Below are positions 34,706 to 44,611 of a stretch of 64,000 nt of DNA, one piece after another (the first letter of the stretch is position 1; every line of letters begins with the position of its first letter). Origin of the DNA: Megamerina dolium (lineage: Eukaryota; Arthropoda; Insecta; Diptera; Megamerinidae); NCBI GenBank assembly GCA_963854835.1, contig OY978525.1, positions 54,548,355 through 54,612,354 of the forward strand. The letters run 5' to 3'. The notes beneath the pieces are model-generated. The model searched no databases. It saw nothing but the letters and a program-made list of their open reading frames with translations, and was not told where the DNA came from. Position numbers and translations under genes: made by a program.

Positions 34706-35986
34706 ATGGTTCAACAGGCACAGCAATTTATTATAAAAGAAGCACAGCGCAACAAATTTCTCCAAGAAATTAATGATTTAAATCATCGTGAAAGCGTAGA
34801 AAAATCCAGTAAGTTATACCAACTTAACCCTTATCTTGACGATAATGAAATAATAAGATGTCACAGCCGAACACAACGTCTTAACAACCACGATGACGAA
34901 ATAGTGCTGCCAGCAAAGCACCATGTCACATTTCTAATTGTGCGTTCACTTCACGAAGATTTTCACCATCATTTTCACGAAGCCTTGATTAACAAAATAA
35001 AAAGTCGATTTTATATACCCCGCCTTCGGGTCCTGTACAAAAAGGTACGTAGCTCATGTCAAATATGTAAAAACAATTCTGCCGCCCCCAAGGCACCGCA
35101 AATGGCAATATTACCAGCGGCTCGTCTAGGCGCGTTTCAACGCCCATTCACGTTTGTCGGTATAGACTTTTTTGGCCCATTGGTAGTAACCGTTGGAAGA
35201 AGAAGAGAAAAACGATGGGGAGTGGTTTTCACCTGCCTTACAGTACGCGCTATTCATGTAGAAGTAGCCCAAAGCTTAGACACCAGTTCGTGGTTTTTGT
35301 GTATACGAAACTTCGCTGCCAGACGTGGAACGTCTCGTGAAATGTCTGAGGTCAATCAAATAAATTTTTCCGACATTTCATCAAAATTTGACAAAACAAA
35401 ATGGCTTTTTAATCCACCAGGTGCGCCCCACATGGGTGGTGCTTGGGAGAGGCTCATTAGGTCTGTGAAAAACATCCTATACAGCCTGTATCCCACACTA
35501 AATTTTAATGATGAAACTTTAAAAAGCGCACTGTGTGAAATCGAATCGATTATCAATTCCCGACCGCTGACATTTGTTTCAGTTGAACATGAAGATGATG
35601 ACGCCATTACTCCGAACCACTTACTTATCGGCTCTTGTGATGGCTATAAACCGTTCTTCGACGACAGCGCTAACTTACGTCAACAATGGCAGCAAACGCA
35701 AGCATTCGCCGACCACTTTTGGCGCCGCTGGGTAAAGAAATACGTACCAATAATATCCCGGAGAAGCAAATGGTTTGTTAAAGTGCCACCTGTATCGATC
35801 GGTGCAATCGTCATCATAGTTGATGAAAATATTCCAAGAAGATGCTGGCCTAAAGGCAAAATCATCGATACCGTGGTATCTGCAGACGGTCAGGTGCGAA
35901 GGGTGACAGTCAAGACACAGTTTGGTGTAATGCATAGGCCGGTGACAAAAGTAGCTGTTTTGAACGTCGGCAATAATGAAGAGTAA
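34706..35986 (+). pseudogene. BEL-2 integrase lacking the second catalytic Asp
   Basis: A single open frame of 426 residues. The zinc-binding region (HEDFHHHFHEALINKIKSRFYIPRL, CQICKNN) is followed by the core with GIDFFGPL (first Asp) and GAPHMGGAWERLIRSVK (Glu). Between them the expected SDNGTNF box is missing: the reading goes from ARRGTSREM straight to SEVNQINF, an in-frame deletion of about 15 residues that removes the second catalytic Asp. The C-terminal part (TPNHLLIGS, WPKGKI) is complete and ends at TAA 35984. Confidence 0.87.
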
Positions 35987-36020
35987 ACACGCCCCACGGA
36001 CTCATTTACGAGGGGGAGAA

Positions 36021-36567
36021 TGTTACCGCCGAAATTCACCGGATTAAATAATGATTTTTATTTTTTTATTATCTTAAAATTTATTGTTTATTTAAATTTT
36101 ATAAATCATTTAAATGGTTCATTTGTATTCATTTATTAATATTGGGATACTTCCCATTAATATTCTTAAATTTGCAAACATGCACAAACACATTTACAAT
36201 TATAACTTTTATTATTTATCTTGCAATACTCTCTTTTTTTATACAAAAACATTCTTCTTTATTTTCCTTTGCTTATATATTAAAGTAACGGTCCTTTTTA
36301 TATAGTCACGTAGACAAAACTTTTGCTGCATTTATAAATTTCTATACCCATATAGAGCAAAGAATTTTTAAGTAAATTGAGTTGAATTCTAAACATCATA
36401 CGACGCAGTAAAAAACATTAAATTTTAAAGCCTCCCGTTTTTTTTTTATATTAGTAAAACTAAAGGAAAACTAAGAAACTAAGAAAATTTGAAATAAATT
36501 TAATAATTATAAAAAATTAAAGAGTGCTCTTAAAAAGTGTTTTTATTTTCACGTTGCCGAAGCATCA
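36021..36567 (+). repeat. BEL-2 3' LTR
   Basis: Preceded by the purine-rich GAGGGGGAGAA, as expected for the plus-strand primer. Starts TGTTACCGCC and ends AGCATCA, followed by ATGGT, the counterpart of ATGGG at the 5' side. Confidence 0.9.
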
Positions 36568-36572
36568 ATGGT

Positions 36573-37806
36573 TCTGTAGGATGACGGCAATGTTTTATCT
36601 TTTCCTGGCTTTAGGATCATTGTTACTTGTGATTTTTTCCATTGGTTAGGAAAGTAGCCCAGTTTTAGCATTACATTAAACAAAACCACTAAAAATAATA
36701 CAGCTGCCGTTGGAATTTCAATTAGCATTTTTGGTGTGATGCCATCGAAACCAGGAGCTTTCTTTGGATTAAGCTGGTACTTAATAATCTCGTTGATTTC
36801 TTTGGATGATATTTTGAGGGGAGTGAAGCCACTAGTTGCAGTGCTATGTGGAGGGATTCGAAAGTCGTTTGCGGGCGGATTGGACTGGAACACATTACAT
36901 AAATGTATAGTGCGTGACCAATTTCCGACATGATTTCTTTCAATTTGGGTGTTGGTGGCAATACGAACATTCTTTTGTTTTTGGTAATCACGTGGGGTTG
37001 AAACTATTGCAGCAATAGTGAGCATGGTATTGATGATGTTTAGACTATGTTGATATGACTACTTATATACTTTTTGTATTTCAGCCAATCTATTTTTGGG
37101 GATGTCAGCCTAAATGGTAGTTTTGACAATGGAGGGTGTTCATTTAGATAAAATAATACAGGAGAGTGATCTGAGGATAGTTCGTAACTTATTTCGGCAG
37201 TGACAATATTTCGATTAAGATTTCGAACGACTGCAAAATCAATCAAATCAGGAATTTTCGAGATGTCTGTTGGCCAATATGTTGGCTGGCCAGGAGACAC
37301 GAAATTGAGCGTGTTTTGTGGATTTATTATAGTGTTATACAGTTTCCTTCCTTTAGGATTTATTAAACGAGAGCCCCAATACATATGTTTGGCGTTATAA
37401 TCACCAGCCGCCAAGAATCTCTTTCCTAGCTTGTCAAAGAATTCTTTAAATACCTTTTCGGTTATTGAAAATCGTGGTGGACAGTACACAGCTGAGAGTG
37501 TTATATTTTTGTTAAGGCATTGTAGACATATTGAAGTAGCTTGTAAGTAGTTTCTTTAATATTCTTCAAAGAATAATGTTTAATTCTGCTTCTAATGAGA
37601 ATGCCTGTAGCACCATGTACTTTGCCGTTAGGGTGGTTTGTGCTATAGAATGTGTATCCTGGGATATTGAAGTTGTACTTGGTTGTAAGGTGTGTTTCAG
37701 CTAGAAGCATTACATCAACATTTTTACTATCTAAGAAATGCTTTAGTTCAATTTTGTGGTTATTAATACCGTTTGCATTCCAGAAGCAGATCTTAAGGAC
37801 ACTCAT
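36573..37806 (-). pseudogene. JB ORF2 endonuclease and RT start
   Basis: Minus strand from ATG 37806: MSVLKICFWNANGINNHKIE, AETH, GILIRSRIKHYS, then a frame change near 37500 to CPPRFSITE, AAGDYNAKHMYWGSRL, DHSPVLFYL (endonuclease motifs; the usual GDFN is GDYN). After a deletion near 37030, the linker and RT start follow (LNPKKAPGFDGITPKML, LGYFPNQWKKSQVTMILKPG) up to the BEL-2 insertion at 36572. Confidence 0.85.
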
Positions 37807-38198
37807 TTTTTATTTAATAGAGCTTGTAACATTTGATTTTGCGCTTTAATCAGTTCTTGAATCATAGTTTGCATATTAGACATAAATTGTGGCATGCATT
37901 GGGTTAAATTGCAAATCATAGATTCAACGGTTCCATTGGGCTGGGCAATTGGTTCTCTTGCATGTTGCTCAGTTTGTTTTAATACATTGGCGTACGACAT
38001 ATGAGAAATTTTTGGAATATTTGCGTTGTTTTGTATAACATCACTTTGAAATTTTGTAGCCACTTGGGAGTGAGTTGCCTGACTCTGTTTTTGTTAGAAG
38101 TACATGCTGATGTCTGATGGAGATCTCCACATGCTACACATATGCTTCTTAATGTGCAATAGCTCTTAGTATGGCCGAATTCCTGACAATTTGTCAGG
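37803..38198 (-). pseudogene. JB ORF1 C-terminal part
   Basis: Minus-strand NCQEFGHTKSYCTL and CVACGDLHQTSAC zinc knuckles near 38185-38100, then a Gln/Asn-rich tail (SYANVLKQTEQHAREP, near 37985) matching the SYASVLKQNPHQQ tail of J1 and J2. The upstream part is missing where the RTE fragment starts. Confidence 0.8.
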
Positions 38199-39142
38199 CT
38201 GTCATATAGTTTGTTCTGAGCGCTATGTGATAACACCTTTATTTGTTAATGAAGGGTAGTCATGTAGCTTGCTCTGCCTACTCTGTGATGGCGCCTTCAT
38301 TATTTATGGAGGCCCTCCACCTGGCGACCACGCCCTCCTGGCACCCTCTGGAAGCCGGCTGAAGTGAGTGGCGAAAATCTCCTCGGTTAGAGGTTGTACG
38401 TTAGGTTTGGGACCCGCCACTTAAAAAATCCCCTCAGTGAATAGTATAAAAATGTCTCGGATATGGACTACCTCCTATGTGCATGACCCCCGCAAACGAA
38501 ATAAGGACCATGAGCTACAGATATGAACCTGGAATGTCCAGTCCCTTTATAGGGAGGGTGCCTCTATCCAGTTGGTTGATATCTTCGAGAAATACAGGGC
38601 TGACATCACCGCTCTCCAGGACATGCGATGGACGGGACAGGCCTCCTGTGATATATACTACAGTTGCCATGCTGAAAGCCACAAATTATGATGTGGATTT
38701 TTGGTAAGCAAGAGACTACGACACCCTGTCTCACATTTCACGCCTGTGAACGAAAGGCTGGCCACAATCTGCATCAGGGCAAAATTCTTTAACATCAGCA
38801 TTATATGTTCCCACGCTCCGACGGATGAGAAGGACAATGTGACCAAGAAGAGCTTCCCGCTGCCCCCGCTACGATATCAAAATCGTGCTTGGCGACTTTA
38901 ATGCCATGGTGGGCAAGGAAGGTACCTTTGGTCCAACTGTCGGAAAATTGAGCATCCACCAGAACTCCTCCGATAACGGAAGTACGAAACATGGTAATTA
39001 GTAGCACCAGATTCCAACATCTCAACATCCACAAAGCGACATGGGTGTCTCCAGATCAACGTACAAGAAACCAAATTGATCATGTGGTGATTGACGGAAG
39101 GCATGCTTCCAGTGTGATGGACCTTAAATCGATCCATGGTGG
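38199..39142 (+). mobile_element. RTE-clade LINE fragment (RTE-M), 5' UTR and endonuclease
   Basis: It matches the 5' UTR and endonuclease of the full RTE at 59406-62769: GAGCGCTATGTGAT, then TWNVQSLYREGASIQLVDI, EKYRADITALQDMRWTGQ, VNERLATICIRAKF, HAPTDEKDN. Frames are broken (stops near 38525 and 38690, an internal deletion near 38860). It breaks off at about 39142, where JB ORF1 resumes on the other strand. No target duplication was seen, and part of JB ORF1 is missing, so this is a deletion-associated insertion or recombination remnant. Confidence 0.85.
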
Positions 39143-39312
39143 CATTTAATTTCTGTGGGCCTAATTTCCTTTTAAGCGCCCTGGAGACGATCAAATAAAC
39201 TCGTCAAGCATTGCATGTGTGTTAGTGTACTTCATTCGTGCCTTGCCCGCAGACGTTCAAATAAACTCGTCAATCATCACTTTACATTTGAGTTCGTAGT
39301 GTGCGCATCGTC

Positions 39313-41040
39313 ATGTCGACGTCGGATGATGATTTGTTGTTATTAGCTACACTTTTGCTCGAAAAAAAGAAAAAACTGAAAAAGAGGAAAGAATGGATGA
39401 AAAATTGGTATAAACAGCGCAAAAGGTTCACACACGAAAATCTTTTGCATTAACTAAAATTAACTTGTGAAGTTGATTACCGAAATTTTTTGCGTATGGA
39501 TTCGGAAACATTTGATGAACTTTTGTCTATGGTAAAGCCATTTACAGAAAAGCAAAACACAGTGATGCGAGATGCAATATCACCCAACATGCGATTGTCA
39601 GCAACACTGAGATATTTGGCGACCGGTGATAAATTTGAGGATCTAAAATTCATAACAGCAATCTCTCCAAGATCGCTTGGATTAATTGTTATTGAAACTT
39701 GCGAAGCCATTATTTCAATTCTTTCTGATTTTATAAAGGTAAGTACTTAAATAAAGAAATGCATACTATTTTATAAGTAATTTTGATTTTATTTATTTCA
39801 TTTTGATTTAAAAAATGTACATTTGTATAGCATTAAGACTCTTTAAAAGATGAAAAAAAAATAGAAATAGCTGATTGCGACATTTCACTATCACCATACT
39901 GAACATCACTACAGTGTAATGGTGTGGAATGACTGTTTGCTGACAAGCTGCTTCTACTGGATGATATTGGCGTTGGGACCGCATTTATTTCAATAGAGTT
40001 TCTGTGCAGGGTTCCCATTTGCCCCTCAAACATAATTTCGTCCACAAATTTTTCGCACAGGAGTCGCTGCTGTGGACTCAACCTATCTAATTTAACAGCC
40101 CGTGAATCTGTTATTGCTTCAGCAACAGCATCTGGTTTCCTTTTGGCTGCTCTAGTTATAGTATCTTTCAAAACACTCTGAAATGATAAAGAAATAAAAA
40201 TTAATGTAATTTTTTTTATAATTTTTATTATTTTCAGGTGCCACAATCGGAATCAGAATGGAAAGCAATTGCTGAGGGTTTTAATGAAACTTGGAATTTT
40301 CCTAATTGCTTAGGAGCAATCGACGGCAAACATGTTGCCATAAAAAAACCGCCTGAGTCTGGCTCATTTTATTATAATTATAAAAAATTTTTCAGTATAA
40401 TACTCATGGCAACTGTAAATGCGAATTATGAATTCATTGTTGCTGATGTTGGCACAAACGGACGTATTTCCGATGGTGGCGTTATAAAAAACACGGAGTT
40501 TGGGAAAGCATTGTACAGTAAAAGTTTACCGCTACCTCCGCCATCGCCAATTGCCAAATAGCAGCAAAGTACTGCCGTATGTATTTGTTGGAGACAATGC
40601 TTTTCAAATGCAGGAAAATCTCATAAAACCGTATTCTGCCGCGAATCTCACAAACAAAGAACGCATTTTAAACTATCGATTGAGCAGAGCGCGCAGAATT
40701 GTAGAAAATGTATTTGGAATATTGGTATCGAGATTTGGCGTTCTACAAACCACTATCGCAGTCGCACCAGAAAAGGCAAAGATTATTGTTTTGACTTGTT
40801 GTTATCCCATAATTATTTGCTTAAAAAAAATCGTACTCATTCGCGGATTTAATAGACACAGAAATTAAAAGTTTAGGCGATTTTGTCTGTGGCACATGGC
40901 GTAAAAACATAGACCTAAATGCTTTGGAATGTACGCAAATTAGAAATTCAACAAGAAAAACAAAGGAAATCCGCGACGCTTTTGCAGAATATTTTTACAA
41001 CGAGGGCGCAGTTCCGTGGCAAACAAAGTTTATGCATTAA
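39313..41040 (+). pseudogene. PIF/Harbinger transposase (two exons)
   Basis: ATG 39313 (MSTSDDDLLLLATLL) opens exon 1 to 39738, with one TAA at 39451-39453 where relatives have a sense codon. A good donor (AAG|GTAAGT, 39739) and acceptor (TTTTCAG, ending 40237) give a phase-0 junction, continuing [24 protein letters not shown]. Catalytic motifs: first Asp in [10 protein letters not shown], second in [13 protein letters not shown], and Glu in [14 protein letters not shown]. Exon 2 has frameshifts near 40550 and 40800-40855, and ends WQTKFMH at 41040. The architecture is complete but this copy is inactive as written. Confidence 0.88.
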
Positions 41041-41540
41041 TTTATTATAAAATTTACCATATACATACAATTCGTTGCATATGTAAACATTAAAATAAAA
41101 TCTGAACATTAATTTACTTACGTTGTACTTTTTGATGTGCTAGGGACATCGACGTCATTTAAAAATTGCAACTCATTGAAGTAAAACAAATTTGGCTCGT
41201 CATCGTCAGCACCAGCTCCACTTCTGCTACATTCTGCTAATCTTTGCTTTTCACGGCGAAAATTTGTCCGCAAAACATTAATTTTTTTTTTTACATCGTC
41301 TACTGTTGCGTTGGGGTACTGCTCCTTAAAAACTTCCAATAGCAGCTCATATTGTTTCTTTTTTTCTTCTCGATTGCTATATGCTTCCAACTTTACATTC
41401 CATAAAGCTGGCAAGCATTGATATTGTTCAATAAAATGTAATATGAACTTCTTTTCGTCCGCACACTTGTCCATGTTGACGTTTTCAATGCAAATGAGCT
41501 TTTGCTTGACAAGCATAACCCGAGACGATAACGCCGTCAA
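39833..41540 (-). CDS. MADF-domain accessory protein of the PIF element (two exons)
   Basis: Minus-strand exon 1 (41540-41122) encodes a MADF (Myb/SANT-like) domain: [55 protein letters not shown] strong donor (AC|GTAAGT at 41121) and the second of two adjacent acceptor AGs (ending 40176) keep the frame into exon 2 (40175-39833): [41 protein letters not shown], then a Ser-rich tail and a stop. Harbinger elements carry a Myb-like partner that brings the transposase to the nucleus and DNA ends; this is probably its equivalent. An alternative start is the internal Met at about 41474. No break was seen. Confidence 0.82.
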
Positions 41541-41668
41541 ATGAAAATATCAAAATATTTTGATTTTCATCAAACAGAGCCGACAACGTGTAGGTGTAGC
41601 CGACAAAACCCGACGACACGCACACTTATAAGAATTTGACGAGTTTATTTGATCGTCTCCAGGGCGCT

Positions 41669-42240
41669 TTAATTGTAATGTATCTGTCCATACCTGTTTG
41701 TACTTTTGTTGTTTCTGACTTATTTGCATTCAATGTGTTATCAACAATATTGCTGCTTGTTTGTTTATAAACATGAGTTTCGGAGTTGTTATTCGAAGCT
41801 GTTGTTGGTACCTCAATAAGATTAGGAGAGTGACATTGTCGCTCCACGAGAGAGAAGTACCGTTGGTCTGTGTTGTGTTGGAGTGTGCACTGATCAAATT
41901 ATTTGTTGGTAAAGACGAGATTAGAAGTATATTTCTATTTAGTTCTTTAACATTGTTTTTATTTACATGAGAAGCGTCTACACTTGTTTTAATCTCCATA
42001 ACATTAGTTGAAGGAGAATTACGCGCGGGGGGTGGAGAGCGCTTTACACTCATTTATTATCAATTTTAATAATTTTTAATTTTGCACAAATAGACACAGT
42101 ATCTATGATTTATGTTCAGTTTGTTGTATAGGTATATTATATGTATACACTTGTGGAGTTGGTTCCTCTTCTTTCTGCGGGTATCTATTTGGGTTTTAGT
42201 TGTTTTTTATTATTTATTTATTTAATATTGTGCACACACG
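41669..42240 (-). pseudogene. JB 5' UTR and ORF1 N-terminus
   Basis: Minus-strand ATG 42053 (MSVKRSPPPARNSPSTNV) corresponds to the MSVQRSP start of J1/J2 ORF1. After a frame change near 41840 it continues to VQTGMDRYITI, matching VQTGIDRYITV of J1, exactly up to the PIF insertion. Across the PIF element the reading resumes KRKLGPQKLNAT (39172-39143). Upstream to about 42240 is the presumed 5' UTR; its exact end is uncertain. Confidence 0.8.
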
Positions 42241-42558
42241 TTTGTTTGCGTTCGCACTCAACAACTTCAGAGAGGAAATTATGAAAAATAAAATATTTTA
42301 ATTTAGTTAAGGAGAAAACCTTGTGTTAATTTTAACAGTCTTGAAATAATATTGAAAATTTAAGATAATTAAATCATAATTAAGAAAATAAATTAAAAAA
42401 TTCGAAAATCGAAAAAGTGAAGCAATTGAAAGCTATACTATTTTTCTTGAATTAAAAGTACTTAGAATAAAGTTAATCTAACATTTTTAGATAAAATTTT
42501 TTTTTTTTTAATATAACATTTCATAATTTTTTTTTTAATTTGAAATTGTCAATCTTTA

Positions 42559-43976
42559 ATGGCAAATCCTAACAACCTAGTTCGCCCTCCAGTGCTTAAT
42601 ATCCAAAATCCCGCTCCCGCTCCTAATCCTAATCCACCAATCCAGATGAACCAAGAATTAGAAAACAGAATCGCTGCTCATTTGCGCTCAGCAGTGCAGA
42701 AGCATAGTGCAGTCAATAATAAACCTTAATAGTGATCCAAATTTAGGGCTGGATCAGGGTATAGAAGAAAGATATAGGGGAGATTTGAGTGACCTAGATA
42801 AAATACTAGACATAGTAAGAAGTCTAAGAGACTACTCTGGCAATCCAGCAGAATATAATTCATGGAAGAAAAGTGTGGAAAGGGTATTGCAAATTTATAG
42901 TGCAATAATAGGGACACCTAAATCTTATGGTATGCTAAGTGTCATAAGAAATAAAATCACGGGTAGCGCAGATATTGCGCTCGAATCTTATAATACTCCA
43001 TTAAATTGGAGCAGTATAGTAAAATGCCTTAACCTCCATTATGGTGATAAAAGGGACTTAGGTACCTTGGAATACCAAATGACTTCGCTTCTTCAAGGTA
43101 GGAACACAATCCAAGAATTCTACCAGCATGTCTATACGCATTTGTCTCTGATAAAATAAAATCGGATGTATGGAAATGAGCAATGAGTCGTTGAGACTCT
43201 TGACACAGACTTATAGGGATAAAGCGCTTGACACCTTCATACGCGGCCTAAATGGAGATCTTCCCAGACTGCTAGGTATTCGCGAACCCGCAGATCTTCC
43301 GCAAGCATTGCACCTCTGTCTGAAGTTGGAGAACCAACATTATAGATCTGAGTATGCAATAAAACATCAGAATCATAGGCAATACAACCCACCACCCCTT
43401 CCTCCTAGGCGTTCGACAAATCAAACAACCAGAATTCCCTTTTATCCGGAACTTACATTCCAAAATAGTAGAGCGATGAATAATACACAACAAAATTTAC
43501 TGCGTCCACAACAAAGGCCAACCAGCTTTCACCAAAATTTCCAACCTAGATACCAACCACAACAACCTTTTCAAACAAATTTTCAACCCCGTTACCAAAC
43601 GCTTCAACCTTTTCAACCATCGCGTCCAATTGCACCAAAGCCTCAATACCCACAACCAATGGAGGTAGATCCATCCATTCAAACGCAAAACATAAACTAT
43701 CAAAACAGACCGCGTCCAATAAATCAGTTTCAGGGAAAGCGGCCCGCTACTTTAAATAACATCCCACCACCATATAAGCAACAACGAAATTTCCATATCG
43801 AAACAGAATTAGAAAATTCCAACTCCGAAAATCAAAATCAGGAAATACCAAATGAGATTTTTGACGAGGATTATCAGAAATTAATGCAGGCAGAAGGAGT
43901 AGAAGAGTACGCTGAATCCTACCAGCAATTTGATACACCCTCTGAGGACTTGAGTGATATTCATTTTTTAGGCTAA
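42559..43976 (+). pseudogene. Errantivirus Gag
   Basis: ATG 42559 starts a Pro/Asn-rich N-terminus, followed in shifted frames by the gypsy Gag core (42707-43159: FSGNPAEYNSW-like YSGNPAEYNSWKKSVERVL, YGDKRDLGTLEYQM) and 43170-43976 (DTFIRGLNGDLPRLLGIREP, then a long Pro/Gln/Arg-rich region with QPRYQPQQPFQ-type repeats and an acidic end). Errantivirus Gags lack a classic zinc knuckle and have such basic tails, as here. Two frameshifts (near 42700 and 43160) break it. Its stop overlaps a frameshift signal. Confidence 0.82.
43964..43970 (+). promoter_or_regulatory. Putative -1 ribosomal frameshift site TTTTTTA between gag and pol
   Basis: In the gag frame the codons are CAT TTT TTA GGC TAA, so the heptamer reads T TTT TTA, the canonical X XXY YYZ form. 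Moving back one base enters exactly the frame that encodes the protease (from 43970). Errantiviruses are known to make Gag-Pol by -1 frameshifting. A downstream stimulating structure was not modelled. Confidence 0.75.
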
Positions 43977-44549
43977 CGCAATCTTCGCTTCCGTACTTTG
44001 AGTGTAGAACGGAGAACGGAAACATACTGAAAATTTTGATCGACACCGGATCGAACAAAAATTACATACAACCCTGTCTTATCAGCAAACCTATTAGAAA
44101 CGAAAAATCCTTTTTTGCAAATTCAGTAACCGGAAATATTGAAATAACTCAACACACTTTTGCGAACCTCTTCCACTTGCCAAATCATAAAATAAAATTC
44201 TATATTCTACCCTCGCTAAAATCTTTTCATGGAATTTTAGGACATGATACCCTCAAAGAGCTTAACGCAATAATTCACATTAAAGAAAACTACATGCTTA
44301 TCAACAATAAAACTTAAATCAAAATTCATCAGCACACTTATCAGTCCATTAATAAAATAGAACTTAGAACAAACCATATGAAAGAACCGCAAAAACAAAA
44401 GTTAGAAGAAATAATAAAAAAAAATCCAGGTTTATTCACAGAGCCCAACCAAAAGTTAACATTTACTACAAGAATTAAAGGTGAAATCAAGACCACAACA
44501 AATTCCCCAATTTACACTAAATCATATCCATATCCCATGGCGTTGAAAT
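43970..44549 (+). pseudogene. Errantivirus protease and first residues of RT
   Basis: The frame after the slippery site contains a retropepsin active site, ILIDTGSNKNYI (about 44030-44065), and the conserved GILGHDTLKEL (about 44230-44262). A stop at 44315-44317 is followed, in the same frame, by the RT entry region ending YPYPMALK (44549). The rest of RT, RNase H and integrase is deleted; a pair of small palindromes marks the junction. Confidence 0.8.
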
Positions 44550-44611
44550 GATGAGTAGTGGATAATCACTACTCATCATGGATCAGTAGTGAGTATCCAC
44601 TACTCATCCAT
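44550..44611. repeat. Two adjacent hairpins at the pol/env deletion junction
   Basis: First hairpin: perfect 11-bp arms 44550-44560 and 44567-44577. Second: 14-bp arms 44578-44591 and 44598-44611 with one mismatch. All four arms share GAGTAGTG or its complement. They lie exactly between the truncated RT and the truncated env. Confidence 0.85.

Larger units (their letters stand above)
28156..36567 (+). mobile_element. BEL/Pao element BEL-2, split by SINE and jockey J2
   Basis: Two LTRs of the same sequence (28156-28686, 36021-36567) begin TGTTACCGCC and end in CA. Flanks ATGGG (28151-28155) and ATGGT (36568-36572) form a 5-bp target duplication with one mismatch, and removing the element restores the jockey JB reading. 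Inside are a SINE in the leader, a Gag frame with a PHD finger, jockey J2, and an integrase. Protease, RT and RNase H are absent, apparently lost around the J2 insertion. Confidence 0.9.
39175..41668 (+). mobile_element. PIF/Harbinger DNA transposon
   Basis: Terminal inverted repeats start AGCGCCCTGGAGACGATCAA at 39175 and are mirrored perfectly for at least 33 bases at the right end (to 41668). The flanking TTA at 39172-39174 and 41669-41671 is the 3-bp target duplication expected of this superfamily. Part of the TIR (CAAATAAACTCGTCAA) recurs as a direct repeat near 39258. It encodes a DDE_Tnp_4-type transposase on the plus strand and a MADF-domain protein on the minus strand. It sits inside JB ORF1. 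Confidence 0.93.
23027..42240 (-). mobile_element. Jockey-clade LINE 'JB', split by four other TEs
   Basis: Read on the minus strand, the pieces are 5' UTR and ORF1 start (42240-41669), ORF1 middle (39174-39143), ORF1 end and ORF2 endonuclease/RT (38198-36573), RT continued (28155-27170) and C-terminus with 3' UTR and poly(A) (23334-23027). The breaks at 39175-41668, 28156-36567 and 23335-27169 are each explained by a complete insertion with a target duplication, and the reading is collinear with J1, J2 and J4 across each. At 38199-39142 an RTE fragment replaces part of ORF1. Confidence 0.88.

Noticed and set aside
41118..41540. Host MADF/Adf-1-like transcription factor gene
   Set aside because: It lies between the TIRs of a PIF element, with its second exon in the transposase intron, so it is an element-encoded partner.
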